Assembly: GCF_017994015.1 (NCBI RefSeq)
Contig: NZ_JAGOLP010000002.1
Span: 62,001-126,000 of the forward strand
Direction: 5' to 3'
DNA from: Ferrovibrio sp.
GTDB taxonomy: Bacteria; Pseudomonadota; Alphaproteobacteria; Ferrovibrionales; Ferrovibrionaceae
DNA: 64,000 bases
The notes under the pieces were generated by a model. It did no database searches. It was given only the letters and a program-made list of their open reading frames with translations, and was not told the DNA's origin. Position 1 is the stretch's first letter; each line of letters starts with the position of its first letter. Positions 8,696 to 17,622 of this stretch are shown here, piece after piece. The position numbers were made by a program, and so were the translations under genes.

Positions 8696-10909
8696 CTACC
8701 GGGCGAAATAGGTGCGGATTTCCTCGGCCGTGTCGGCATCGGCGCAGGTGTAGCGCACGCCGGCATAGTTGCCATCAATGCGCACCACCTGGGCCTCGGC
8801 GGCAAAGCGGAATACCTGGGCCGGCGTATTCACCACCACGGTGAGCGACAGGCTGGCACCGAGTTTCGGCATCTGCCGGCAGGGGCCGAACATCAGGCCG
8901 ATGCGGCTCCAGTTGCGCAAAGGCAATTGCTCGCCGTTATAGATCACATGATCAGCCGCCGTGGTTTCCATGCGGCGCGCGGTGCGCTGCTCGAAGCTCT
9001 GCTGCGCCAGCTTGAAGAAGCCGACCAGTTCGGTCAGTTCCTGCGCCTGGTTAGCCAGCGCCTGGGCCGAGGCATGGGTCTGTTCCACCAGCGCCGCATT
9101 ACGCTGGGTGATCTCGTCCATGTTGCTTACCGCCTTGTTCACCTCATCCAGGCCACGCGATTGCTCGCCGCTGGCCGAGGCGATCTCGGCCACGATGCTG
9201 GTGACTTTCTGCACCGCGCCGACAATATCCTCCAGCGCCCCGCCGGCCTGGCTGGCCAGTTCGGCACCGGTGCGCACCTGGGCATTGGAAGCCGAAATCT
9301 GGCTCTTGATATCCTTCGAGGCATTGGCGGAACGCTGCGCCAGGGCGCGCACTTCCTGCGCCACAACCGCAAAGCCCTTGCCGGCTTCGCCGGCGCGCGC
9401 CGCCTCGACCGAGGCATTCAGCGCCAGCAGATTGGTCTGGAAGGCAATCTCGTCGATCAGCGTCACAATATCGGAAATCTTGCGCGCGCCATCCTCGATC
9501 TTGTCCATGGCGCCAACCACATTACCCACCACCTGGCCGCCACGCTGCGCGGTCTGCCGCGCCTCGGCCGCGAGCCGGTCGGCAGCCAGGGCATTATCGG
9601 CATTCTGGCGCACCGTGGAGGTGACCTGATGCATCGCTGCGGCGGTTTCCTCCAGCGTCGCGGCCTGGCTTTCGGTGCGCCCGGCCAGGTCTTCCGAACC
9701 GGCCGAGATATCCGCCGCCGCATCGCGCAGCTGATTGGCTGAAGCGGCCAGGCGGCGGGCAAATTCGCTCAAACGCTCGGCCATGCTGTTGGCGGAATCC
9801 TTCAATTCACCATAGACACCGCGATAATCACCGCGGATACGGCGCGTCACTTCACCATCGGCCAGGGCGTGCATCACCTCGGCCAATTCGCCGGTAACAC
9901 CCTGCAAGGTGGCGGTGAGGCCATTGAGCTGGCGGCTGACGGTAAGCTGGAAACCTTCCTTGTCGCCCTCCTCGATGCGGCGATCAAGCCGGCCCTGCGA
10001 CACGGCTTCCACCAGTTCGGCGATCTGCGCCGCCGCATGGGCCTCGCGCTGCTCGCGCAGCGCCCGGGCCGCCTCGCGTTCCTGCCGCGCGGCTTCCGCC
10101 TCCTGCTGTAAACGCTCGTTTTCCAGGCCATTATGCTTGAACACCTCGACCGAGCGGGCGATGGCGCCGATTTCGTCGCGCTTGGCGGTATACGGCACCA
10201 GGGTCTGCCATTGCCGTTCAGCCAGTTTGAGGATGGCGCCGGTCAGGTCACGCAACGGCTTGGCGACGCTGCGCGCCAGCAAAAAGCCGAACAGCACCAG
10301 CACCAGGCTGTTGATGGTGACGCCAATAATGGCATCGCGCAGCGAGGCGGCGGCATCGGCCTCCACATCGTCGATATAGATGCCAGTGCCGATCACCCAG
10401 CCCCAGGGCGCATAGCCTTTCACATAGGAGATTTTCGGCACCGGCTTGTCATGGCCCGGCTTGGGCCACAGGTAATCCACAAATCCGGCGCCTTCGCTGC
10501 GCACCACCCGGGTGAATTCAACAAACAGGCGCTTGCCATTGGGATCGGCATTAGCCGACACATCCTTGCCGACAAGCTGCTTGGCAAACGGGTGCATCAG
10601 CAGCACCGGGGCCATGTCGTTGACCCAGAAATATTCGTTCTTCTCGTAGCGCAGGGCTTCAAGCTGGGCCAGGGCAGCCAACTTGGCATCGGCTTCGCTC
10701 ATTTTGCCGGCGGCAACCTGGCGCGCATGGCTTTCCACGATGCCATGCGCCACTTCCACCAGATGGCGCAGGTCGCTGCGGCGTTCCTGGATGACATGCT
10801 GGCGCTGGTCAGCCTCATCGAGCAGCATCTGCGTCACCAGACTGGCAATCGCCACGCCTATGATGGCCATGATCCGCACCATCACCGGAATACCAAAACC
10901 TGCCTTCAC
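8696..10909 (-). CDS. Methyl-accepting chemotaxis protein with Cache sensor and C-terminal PilZ domain
   Basis: A 737-residue receptor. One N-terminal helix (about 8-28), a periplasmic single-Cache domain (about 35-185, with EYFWVND, LMHPF and GWVIGTGIYIDDV), a second helix (about 192-212), HAMP segments, and a cytoplasmic signalling domain with the hairpin tip EIAFQTNLLALNASVEAARAG. The last 95 residues are PilZ-like: Arg-rich RTARR followed by NWSRIG, matching the RxxxR and (D/N)xSxxG c-di-GMP motifs. Such receptors (for example Tlp1 of Azospirillum) tune taxis to c-di-GMP. The GTG at 10909 is preferred over the upstream ATG because GGGGG precedes it and it starts just before the first helix. 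No che genes are nearby. Confidence 0.92.
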   Translation of the reverse strand: MKAGFGIPVMVRIMAIIGVAIASLVTQMLLDEADQRQHVIQERRSDLRHLVEVAHGIVESHARQVAAGKMSEADAKLAALAQLEALRYEKNEYFWVNDMAPVLLMHPFAKQLVGKDVSANADPNGKRLFVEFTRVVRSEGAGFVDYLWPKPGHDKPVPKISYVKGYAPWGWVIGTGIYIDDVEADAAASLRDAIIGVTINSLVLVLFGFLLARSVAKPLRDLTGAILKLAERQWQTLVPYTAKRDEIGAIARSVEVFKHNGLENERLQQEAEAARQEREAARALREQREAHAAAQIAELVEAVSQGRLDRRIEEGDKEGFQLTVSRQLNGLTATLQGVTGELAEVMHALADGEVTRRIRGDYRGVYGELKDSANSMAERLSEFARRLAASANQLRDAAADISAGSEDLAGRTESQAATLEETAAAMHQVTSTVRQNADNALAADRLAAEARQTAQRGGQVVGNVVGAMDKIEDGARKISDIVTLIDEIAFQTNLLALNASVEAARAGEAGKGFAVVAQEVRALAQRSANASKDIKSQISASNAQVRTGAELASQAGGALEDIVGAVQKVTSIVAEIASASGEQSRGLDEVNKAVSNMDEITQRNAALVEQTHASAQALANQAQELTELVGFFKLAQQSFEQRTARRMETTAADHVIYNGEQLPLRNWSRIGLMFGPCRQMPKLGASLSLTVVVNTPAQVFRFAAEAQVVRIDGNYAGVRYTCADADTAEEIRTYFAR

Positions 10910-11173
10910 GACTACCCCCAGGAAGATAAAGAGAGGCGAGTATAGATGCCCGCCGGATTCGCGCCGGATGCGATAAATGCACAAAGCGGCTGTGCAACCA
11001 ATCGGCTTCCGGATGAATTTTTGCTAACAGGGCTATAGCTTGGGCCGGTCGCCAGGGAATTGACCTGTATCAAGCCGGATGCTTGGCGCGGCGGGCGGTT
11101 TTCGGCTATTGTCGCCTGCCCGGCGCCCCGGATTGGCGCGATTTGTTCTTTTTTGCCAGATTGAGGAAGCTCC

Positions 11174-12034
11174 ATGCCGCAGCCGCAAGCCCCGTATGCC
11201 GGTAACCTGATGCAGGGCCGTCGCGGTCTGATCATGGGCGTGGCCAATGACCGCTCGCTGGCCTGGGGCATTGCCAAGGCGGTGGCCGCCCAGGGCGCCG
11301 AACTGGCCTTCACCTATCAGGGCGATGCGCTGAAAAAGCGCGTTGAACCGCTGGCGGCGCAGATCGGCGCCAAGCTGGTGATGGAATGTGATGTCACCAA
11401 TGCCGCGTCGATGGATGCGGTTTTTGAAACCCTGGGCCGCGAATGGGGCAAGCTCGACTTCCTGGTGCATGCCATCGCCTATGCCGACAAGGAAGAGCTG
11501 AAGGGTCGGTATGTCGACACCTCGCCGGAGAATTTTGCCCTCAGCATGAATGTGAGCTGCTATTCCTTCACGGCTTTGATGGCGCGCGCCGAAAAGCTGA
11601 TGAGCGAAGGCGGTGCGGCGGTGACGCTGACCTATTTCGGCGCCGAGCGGGTGATGCCGCATTACAATGTGATGGGCGTGGCCAAGGCGGCTTTGGAAGC
11701 CAGCGTGCGCTATCTGGCCGCCGATCTCGGCCCGCGCGGCATCCGCGTCAACGCCATCTCGGCCGGCCCGATCAAGACCCTGGCCGCCAGCGGCATCGGC
11801 GATTTCCGCTATATCCTGAAGTGGAATGAACTGAACGCGCCGCTGCGCCGCAATGTCACCATCGAGGAAGTGGGCGGCGCCGGCCTCTATCTGCTCAGCC
11901 CGCTGGGCGGCGGTGTCACCGGCGAAGTGCATCATGTCGATAGCGGCTATCACAGCGTCGGCATGGTGGCGGTGGACCAGGCCCCGGCGGTGGCCGAATT
12001 GCTGCAAAGCCTCGGCGGCAAGAAAGCGGACTGA
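11174..12034 (+). CDS. fabI: Enoyl-[acyl-carrier-protein] reductase, NADH type
   Basis: A 286-residue SDR enzyme for the last reduction of the fatty-acid elongation cycle. The FabI-type nucleotide site [20 protein letters not shown] is near the N-terminus. The catalytic Tyr and Lys lie in [12 protein letters not shown], and the substrate loop [15 protein letters not shown] follows. Length is normal for FabI. Its stop overlaps the start of aroC (TGATG), so the two are translationally coupled. The 189-bp gap to the divergent chemoreceptor gene holds the promoter. Confidence 0.95.
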   Translation: MPQPQAPYAGNLMQGRRGLIMGVANDRSLAWGIAKAVAAQGAELAFTYQGDALKKRVEPLAAQIGAKLVMECDVTNAASMDAVFETLGREWGKLDFLVHAIAYADKEELKGRYVDTSPENFALSMNVSCYSFTALMARAEKLMSEGGAAVTLTYFGAERVMPHYNVMGVAKAALEASVRYLAADLGPRGIRVNAISAGPIKTLAASGIGDFRYILKWNELNAPLRRNVTIEEVGGAGLYLLSPLGGGVTGEVHHVDSGYHSVGMVAVDQAPAVAELLQSLGGKKAD

Positions 12035-13146
12035 TGTCGGATAACAGCTTCGGCCGGCTCTTCCGCGTCACCACCTGGGGCGAGAGCCATGGCCCCGCTT
12101 TGGGCTGTGTGATTGACGGCACGCCGCCGGGCATTCCGCTTGCCGAAGCCGATATCCAGCATTGGCTGGATCAGCGCAAACCCGGCACCTCGCGTTTTGT
12201 CACCCAGCGGCGCGAGCCGGATGAAGTGAAGATCCTGTCCGGCATCTTCGAAGGCGTCACCACCGGCACGCCGATCTCGCTGCTGATCGAAAACCAGGAT
12301 CAGCGCAGCAAGGATTACGGCGAGATCAAGGACAAGTTCCGCCCCGGCCATGCCGATTACACCTATTGGAAAAAATACGGCGTGCGGGATTATCGCGGCG
12401 GCGGCCGCTCCTCGGCGCGTGAAACCGCCGCCCGGGTCGCTGCCGGCGCGGTGGCGCGCAAGGTGCTGGCCCATATCCTGGGCCAGGGCGTGATGCTGCG
12501 CGGCGCCCTGGTGCGCATTGGCGAGCTGGAGATCAACCGTGCCAACTGGCGCTGGGACAGTGTGACACAGAATCCGTTCTGGTGCCCCGATCCAGAGGCG
12601 GCGATGCAGTGGGAGGATTATCTCGACGGCATCCGCAAAAACGGCTCCAGCGTCGGCGCCGTGGTGGAATTGGTGGCCAGCGGCATCCCGGCCGGTCTGG
12701 GTGCGCCGATCTATGGCAAGCTGGATGCCGACCTGGCGGCTGCGATGATGAGCATCAATGCCGTGAAGGGCGTCGAGATCGGCGCCGGCATGGCTGCCGC
12801 GCAACTGACCGGCGAGCAGAATGCTGATGAAATGCGCCTTGGCGCCGATGGCCAGCCACATTTCAATGCCAATCATGCCGGCGGCATCCTGGGCGGCATT
12901 TCCTCGGGCCAGGATATTGTGGTGCGTTTCGCGGTGAAGCCGACCTCCTCAATCCTCAATCCACGCGCCACGATCGACCGCTTCGGCCAGGAAACCGAGA
13001 TTCTGACCAAGGGCCGCCATGACCCCTGCGTCGGCATCCGCGCCGTGCCGGTGGGCGAGGCGATGCTGGCCTGCGTGCTCGCCGATCACCTGCTGCGCCA
13101 TCGCGGCCAGGTCGGCGGCTTCCGCGACGGGTTCGATAAGACCTGA
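12034..13146 (+). CDS. aroC: Chorismate synthase
   Basis: A 370-residue FMN-dependent enzyme converting EPSP to chorismate, the end of the shikimate pathway. Family signatures are present: [17 protein letters not shown] at the N-terminus, [25 protein letters not shown] (split here as [10 protein letters not shown] and [18 protein letters not shown]), and [13 protein letters not shown]. Length is typical. It overlaps fabI by one base. Confidence 0.96.
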   Translation: MSDNSFGRLFRVTTWGESHGPALGCVIDGTPPGIPLAEADIQHWLDQRKPGTSRFVTQRREPDEVKILSGIFEGVTTGTPISLLIENQDQRSKDYGEIKDKFRPGHADYTYWKKYGVRDYRGGGRSSARETAARVAAGAVARKVLAHILGQGVMLRGALVRIGELEINRANWRWDSVTQNPFWCPDPEAAMQWEDYLDGIRKNGSSVGAVVELVASGIPAGLGAPIYGKLDADLAAAMMSINAVKGVEIGAGMAAAQLTGEQNADEMRLGADGQPHFNANHAGGILGGISSGQDIVVRFAVKPTSSILNPRATIDRFGQETEILTKGRHDPCVGIRAVPVGEAMLACVLADHLLRHRGQVGGFRDGFDKT

Positions 13147-13213
13147 ACTGCCCGCCGCTTCCGCGCGCAGCGGAAAGATTCTAGGCTTGCCGGATTCCAG
13201 GAGGAGACCGGAC

Positions 13214-13828
13214 ATGGCCCAGACCAAAAAAGCCGCCGCCAAGACCAAGGCACCGAAAGCGCCGAAGCCGCATGCGCTGGATATCCCGGTGCCGCCGCGC
13301 GCCAAGCTCGATCCCGATACGCAGGCCTATTTCGCCAAATGCGACGAGAAGCTGGGCTATGTGCCGAATGTGCTGGCAAGCTACAGTTTCGATGCCAAGA
13401 AGCTGCGCGGCTTTTCGGAAATGTATAACGAATTGATGCTGGCGCCTTCCGGCCTGTCCAAGCTGGAACGCGAGATGATCGCGGTGGCGGTGAGCAGCAT
13501 CAATCATTGTTATTACTGCCTGACCGCGCATGGTGCGGCGGTGCGGGCGCTTTCCGGCGATCCCAAGCTGGGCGAGCAGATGGTGATGAATTACCGCGTG
13601 GCCGATCTGACGCCGAAAATGCGCGCCGCACTGGATTTTGCCGCCAAGCTGACCGAAAGCCCGGACAAGATGGTGGAAGCCGACCGCGCCGCGCTGCGCA
13701 AGGCCGGCTGGAGTGACCGCGATATCTGGGACATCGCCGCCACTGCCAGTTTCTTCAACATGTCGAACCGCATGGCCGCCGCCATCGAGATGATGCCGAA
13801 TGACGAATATCACAATGCGGCACGATAA
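13214..13828 (+). CDS. Peroxidase-related CMD/AhpD-family protein
   Basis: A 204-residue protein with a Lys/Ala/Pro-rich N-terminal tail (residues 2-20) and a CMD fold. The active-site motif NHCYYCLTAH gives the CxxC and His of alkylhydroperoxidase D relatives. The two-lobe length of about 190-200 residues fits the uncharacterised peroxidase-related group rather than the short CMD proteins. The ATG at 13214 follows AGGAGG; earlier in-frame starts lie inside aroC. Likely involved in peroxide or thiol homeostasis (inference from family). Confidence 0.87.
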   Translation: MAQTKKAAAKTKAPKAPKPHALDIPVPPRAKLDPDTQAYFAKCDEKLGYVPNVLASYSFDAKKLRGFSEMYNELMLAPSGLSKLEREMIAVAVSSINHCYYCLTAHGAAVRALSGDPKLGEQMVMNYRVADLTPKMRAALDFAAKLTESPDKMVEADRAALRKAGWSDRDIWDIAATASFFNMSNRMAAAIEMMPNDEYHNAAR

Positions 13829-13941
13829 GGCGGCGTGACAGGCAGGGTTTTGAGCGATCGGCGCAGCATCCTGCCAACAGACGACTTGACGTAGGCCCTG
13901 CGGCCAGCACACTACACTTTTCCGTTTCGGGGGAGTGTGGT

Positions 13942-15153
13942 TTGTCCGGGTTCGATCCCGCCTCTATGTCGGTCATGGTGGTGGACGACACCAAGCTGAT
14001 GCGCGACGTGGCGCTGGCCTATCTGCGCCGCTACGGCTTTCTGCACTGCACCGCGCATGCCGATGGCCGCGAGGCATTGGCAGCGCTGGCGGCGGCAAGC
14101 CGGCCGGTGGATCTGATCCTGCTCGACCTCAACATGCCGGTGATGGATGGCATCGAAGTGCTGCGCCATCTGGCCGAACGCGCCTATGACGGCCAACTGG
14201 CGCTGATCAGCGGCGAGAATGCCCGCCTGCTGCGCACTGCCGAGACACTGGCCCGGGCGCATGAACTGAATATCATCGGCGTGATCGAAAAACCGCTGAC
14301 CGCAGCCAAATTTGATGCCCTGCTGACCCGGCTGGCGCCGCTGCGCAATCCCAATGAGCTGCCGGCGGCACTGCCGGCAGTCCCGGCCATACCGGTGAGC
14401 GAGGCGGAATTGCTGGCTGCCATCGCCGCCGGCCAGATCGGCATCGCGGTGCAGCCGAAGATCAATCTGCGCGACCGCAGCGTGGTGGGGGTGGAGGCCT
14501 TGGCGCGCTGGCATCATCCCAGCCGGGGCATGGTGTCACCGGTGGATTTTGTGCCGGTGGCGGAAGCCGGCAAAGCTGCCGAGCCGCTTTTTGCCGCCGT
14601 GCTGGAACAGGCGCTGGCCAGCCTGGTGGATTGGCATCGCCAGGGCCACCGGCTGCAAATCGCCATCAATATCTCGGCGCCCGACCTGACCCGGCTGCAT
14701 CTGCCGGATCAGGTGGCGGAAGCCACCCTGCGCCACGGCCTGGTGCCGGAGGATATCCTGCTTGAAGTAACCGAAAGTCGGTTAATCCAGGATTTGGCCC
14801 CGGCTTTGGAAGTGGTCACCCGGCTGCGGCTGAAGGGCTTCGGCCTGTCGATTGACGATTTTGGCACCGGCTATTCCTCGCTGGAGCAATTGCAGCGGAT
14901 TCCGTTTGACGAATTGAAGATCGACCGCCGCTTTGTCACCGGCGCCGCCAGCGATGCCTCGGCGCGCGCCATCATGGCTTCATCAATCCGGCTGGCGCGC
15001 AGCCTGGGCATCGGCACCGTGGCCGAGGGAATCGAGACCCAAGCCGACTGGGATTGCGCCCTGCGCCTGGGCTGCGATGTGGTGCAGGGCTACCTGATCG
15101 CCGCACCGATGCCGCCTGAAAAACTGCCTGCCTGGCTCTCTGCCTGGAAATAA
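13942..15153 (+). CDS. Response regulator with c-di-GMP phosphodiesterase (REC-EAL)
   Basis: A 403-residue two-domain protein. REC domain in residues 10-130: acidic pair VVDDTK, phospho-acceptor Asp62 in LLDLNMPVMDG, and switch Lys in IEKPLT. EAL domain in residues 145-400: VGVEALARWHHP (EAL metal ligand), NISAPDL, LEVTESRL, DDFGTGYSSL, ELKIDRRFV and VAEGIET, so all metal and catalytic motifs of an active phosphodiesterase appear present. A partner kinase should control cleavage of c-di-GMP. The start is TTG at 13942, 6 nt after GGGGGAG. It stands alone; the chemoreceptor with PilZ nearby could read the same second messenger (inference). Confidence 0.92.
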   Translation: MSGFDPASMSVMVVDDTKLMRDVALAYLRRYGFLHCTAHADGREALAALAAASRPVDLILLDLNMPVMDGIEVLRHLAERAYDGQLALISGENARLLRTAETLARAHELNIIGVIEKPLTAAKFDALLTRLAPLRNPNELPAALPAVPAIPVSEAELLAAIAAGQIGIAVQPKINLRDRSVVGVEALARWHHPSRGMVSPVDFVPVAEAGKAAEPLFAAVLEQALASLVDWHRQGHRLQIAINISAPDLTRLHLPDQVAEATLRHGLVPEDILLEVTESRLIQDLAPALEVVTRLRLKGFGLSIDDFGTGYSSLEQLQRIPFDELKIDRRFVTGAASDASARAIMASSIRLARSLGIGTVAEGIETQADWDCALRLGCDVVQGYLIAAPMPPEKLPAWLSAWK

Positions 15154-15337
15154 GGCAGAAGCGGCTTTGCCCTGGTGAGGGCTAAACTATTCGCTTACAT
15201 ATGTGTTTTCCGGCTACCGCCTTCGCGGGCGCAATATTTATGCAGCCTGTGACATATCAGCAACAGGTGCGGCGCGGGCCATATATACCCTTAAAAACAA
15301 TAACTTGAGCCATGAGCATTTTTTTATAACTTTCCTC

Positions 15338-15366
15338 TTGCACTGCACCATTCATCCCGCTACATT
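15338..15366 (+). promoter_or_regulatory. Sigma-70-type promoter for the small RNA
   Basis: TTGCAC (15338-15343) and TACATT (15361-15366) are separated by exactly 17 bp. Predicted start of transcription is about 15372-15374, just before the first hairpin of the RNA. Confidence 0.65.
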
Positions 15367-15372
15367 GTGCAT

Positions 15373-15461
15373 CGCAGCAACGCTTCCCGGCTTGCTGCAT
15401 GCCCTTCTCGGGCGTTTCCTCCCTAGACTTGGGCCGCATCGCTGATGCGGCCCCTTTTTTT
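15373..15461 (+). ncRNA. Predicted trans-acting sRNA, mmgR/alpha-r8-like
   Basis: About 90 nt with its own promoter and terminator and no ORF. Structure read from sequence: hairpin GCAGCAA/TTGCTGC with an 11-nt loop (15375-15399), a small hairpin GCCC-TTCTC-GGGC (about 15401-15413), a single-stranded stretch containing TTTCCTCCCT (15414-15423), then the terminator hairpin. The decamer UUUCCUCCCU is, as I recall, the conserved unpaired motif of the alphaproteobacterial alpha-r8 family (MmgR of Sinorhizobium, Rfam suhB), which can pair with Shine-Dalgarno sequences. MmgR limits polyhydroxybutyrate storage in Sinorhizobium. Family membership is from memory and needs a covariance search; the existence of an RNA gene is well supported by the promoter-hairpin-terminator arrangement. 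Confidence 0.72.
15431..15461 (+). terminator. Rho-independent terminator 1
   Basis: Stem GGGCCGCATC / GATGCGGCCC with a 3-nt GCT loop, followed by C and seven T residues. Confidence 0.9.
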
Positions 15462-15489
15462 GTCTGCGGCAGGCCGAAGCCTGCCGTGC

Positions 15490-15520
15490 GGCCGCATCGG
15501 TGATGCGGCCCCTTTTTTTT
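15490..15520 (+). terminator. Rho-independent terminator 2, near copy of the first
   Basis: Stem GGCCGCATC / GATGCGGCC with GGT loop, then CC and eight T residues. It repeats the first terminator with one loop change. Between the two lies another 7-bp hairpin, GGCAGGC-CGAA-GCCTGCC (15468-15485). The pair insulates the aldolase gene from the sRNA or ends a longer sRNA form. Confidence 0.88.
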
Positions 15521-15567
15521 GTTCGCAGTTCGGCTCACACTGCAAACAATAATTGGGAGGAAAAATC

Positions 15568-16347
15568 ATGGGCCAGATCGCCAACCTGAATAACCGCGCC
15601 GCCATGTCAGATGCCGAATGGCGCCTGCGGGTTGATCTTGCCGCCTGTTATCGCCTGGTGGCGCATTACGGCTGGGATGATCTGATCTTCACCCATATTT
15701 CCGCCCGCATTCCGCAGGACAACCCGCAGGCGCCGGAATATTTCCTGATTAACCGTTACGGCCTGATGTTTGAGGAAATCACCGCCTCCAGCCTGGTGAA
15801 AGTGGATCTGCACGGCAATGTGGTGGATGACGAGCCGAACAGCATCAATCCGGCCGGCTTCACCATCCATTCCGCCGTGCATGAGGCGCGGCCCGATGCC
15901 GGCTGCGTGATTCATCTGCATACGCCGGCCGGCGTGGCAGTTTCGGCTCAGGAAGGCGGGCTGCTGCCGATCAGCCAGACGGCATTGTTTCCCTATGCCA
16001 ATCTGGCCTATCACGATTACGAAGGCGTGGCGCTGAATCCGGCGGAGAAGCAGCGCCTGGTAGCCGATCTGGGCCGCTGCAACACCATGCTTCTGCGCAA
16101 TCACGGCACCCTGGCGCTTGGCCCCAGCGTGGCCGATGCCTTCCTGGGCATCTATGTGCTGGAACGCGCCTGCGCCACCCAGGTGCTGGCCCAGGCCGGC
16201 GGCGCTGCCTTACGCGCTGTGGCGCCCGAGATTGTTGGCGGCATCATGGAACAGGCGCGCCAGGTGACCCATGGCGGCGGCGGCCGGCTGGTCTGGCCGG
16301 CCTTGCTGCGCAAGCTGGAACGGCTTGATCCCGGCTACAAGAGCTGA
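15568..16347 (+). CDS. Class II aldolase/adducin family protein
   Basis: A 259-residue zinc aldolase-fold protein. Metal-site histidines are visible in CVIHLHTPAGVA and LRNHGTLALG, and HYGWDDLIFTHISAR is the usual N-terminal block. Substrate is not predictable; relatives include fuculose-phosphate aldolase and many uncharacterised proteins. The ATG at 15568 is chosen because GGGAGG lies 7 nt upstream. It is convergent with, and overlaps by 13 bp, the oxygenase gene of the lasso-type locus; no functional link is implied. Confidence 0.88.
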   Translation: MGQIANLNNRAAMSDAEWRLRVDLAACYRLVAHYGWDDLIFTHISARIPQDNPQAPEYFLINRYGLMFEEITASSLVKVDLHGNVVDDEPNSINPAGFTIHSAVHEARPDAGCVIHLHTPAGVAVSAQEGGLLPISQTALFPYANLAYHDYEGVALNPAEKQRLVADLGRCNTMLLRNHGTLALGPSVADAFLGIYVLERACATQVLAQAGGAALRAVAPEIVGGIMEQARQVTHGGGGRLVWPALLRKLERLDPGYKS

Positions 16348-17252
16348 ACCGGGCCGGCAGCCTGGTCATAAAGTTCAAAGGCCACGCAGATGCGGCGCTC
16401 ATCTGCTTGATTCAGCGGCCGGGTTTCGTGGGTGAAATGGCTCGGCATCAGCACCACAAGGCCGGGCTGCGGCTGGATCCAGCGTTCATCCCAGCCGTTT
16501 TCGGCGTTGAAACCTCGCTCAACCGCCGGGCCAACTCGTAGCCAGCCGGGCTTTTCCACCGCATCCGCCACCACGGCCGGCACCGCGACATAATACACGC
16601 CATTGATCCAGCTTTTGGAATGTAGATGCGACACATGATGGGTTTCAGCGCCAGAAACCACGCTCCAGCCACGCAGACCCAGCCGGGCCGGGCGGGCGCG
16701 CAGGAAGGCATTGTCCGGATCATCCGGCAGGCGCGCGATGTAATCCAGCGCCATCGCCTGCAAGCGCTGAAACATCTGGCGCAGCAGCGGGCTTTCATCC
16801 TGCTCCAGATGATTGCGCCGCCAGCCCATGCGGATCGCGCGGGAACTGGGCTGCTGAAAATGCTCCAGATCGCGGCTCAATTCCGCCGCCAGCAAGGGCA
16901 GCACCGGATCGTCCGGCCCATGCAGCGCGGTGATATGGAGAAACCGCTCAGGATCGGTCAAGGCGCGGGCGGCCTGTGAATTGCCGGCCCAGATGGCGGC
17001 GGCGGCCAGCAGATCAAAACTGCGCGCATTGGCAAAACCGGCATCCACCAGGGCGCGGACCAGCGGATATAGCCGCGGCCGCGGCAGCGCCCAGGCCAGC
17101 ATGTCGGTAAAGCCGCCGAACCAGTCCATATTGGCATCGACAGCCTGCAAGCGGCGGCAGTGTTCGGCGGCGGCGGCGGCGTGGCCCTGGAGCAGCAGGA
17201 AGGCCGCCTGCCTGGCCAGGGGGATAAGCTCCGGCCCCGGCACGGCGCTCAT
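16335..17252 (-). CDS. Putative 2OG-Fe(II) oxygenase, coupled to the RRE protein
   Basis: A 305-residue protein. The first 110 residues are helical and TPR-like; the rest resembles the TIGR02466-type 2-oxoglutarate/iron oxygenases. The block SHLHSKSWINGVYYVAVP holds the first metal histidines, MPSHFTHETRPL a later His, and the Arg in ERRICVAFEL is placed to bind 2-oxoglutarate. Its ATG overlaps the stop of the PqqD-like gene (17249-17252), so the two are translated together. Oxygenases of this class beta-hydroxylate lasso peptides in a few known clusters; here the coupling to the RRE gene makes the precursor a plausible substrate (inference). The alternative is an unrelated protein hydroxylase. 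Confidence 0.78.
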   Translation of the reverse strand: MSAVPGPELIPLARQAAFLLLQGHAAAAAEHCRRLQAVDANMDWFGGFTDMLAWALPRPRLYPLVRALVDAGFANARSFDLLAAAAIWAGNSQAARALTDPERFLHITALHGPDDPVLPLLAAELSRDLEHFQQPSSRAIRMGWRRNHLEQDESPLLRQMFQRLQAMALDYIARLPDDPDNAFLRARPARLGLRGWSVVSGAETHHVSHLHSKSWINGVYYVAVPAVVADAVEKPGWLRVGPAVERGFNAENGWDERWIQPQPGLVVLMPSHFTHETRPLNQADERRICVAFELYDQAAGPVQLL

Positions 17253-17533
17253 GGCCTGCTGGCCTGCACCAGCTTGTGCGCCAGCAATTCAGACAGCAAA
17301 GCGGCAACATCCTGCCGGATGCGGTCCAGCGGCGCGTCATAGCGCTGCTGCAAATCCAGGCAAAGCGGTTCAAAGCCAACCGGATTTTCCAGCCGCTGCC
17401 AGATGGCGGTGCCGATGGGATCAAGGTTAAAATAGCTGCTGCTTTCAACATCCATCATCACCAGTTCGCCATCCACCTCGGTGGCCAGCAGCTTGGGCGA
17501 ACGGTGGAAAAGCGTTTCCGGTGCGAAAGTCAT
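17249..17533 (-). CDS. PqqD-like RiPP recognition element (lasso B1-type)
   Basis: A 94-residue winged-helix PqqD-family protein. LATEVDGELVMMDVESSSYF forms the beta-strands that grip a leader peptide; IGTAIWQRLENP and ADV-like DVAALLSELLAHKLV are the helices typical of lasso B1 proteins. Its role would be to bind the leader of the precursor (residues 24-38 of the gene at 21713-21877) and present it to the other enzymes. It is divergent from the HprK-like kinase gene across 89 bp. It is on the same strand as the precursor and cyclase genes but separated from them by the oppositely oriented kinase. Confidence 0.82.
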   Translation of the reverse strand: MTFAPETLFHRSPKLLATEVDGELVMMDVESSSYFNLDPIGTAIWQRLENPVGFEPLCLDLQQRYDAPLDRIRQDVAALLSELLAHKLVQASRP

Positions 17534-17622
17534 GCTGTGTGTTGGCTATTGTCAGACGATAGGCCGCCTTTTATGGCAGAGGCCCGCCGGCCGTGCAAAT
17601 ATTGCCGTTCGGGGTTTTATGA

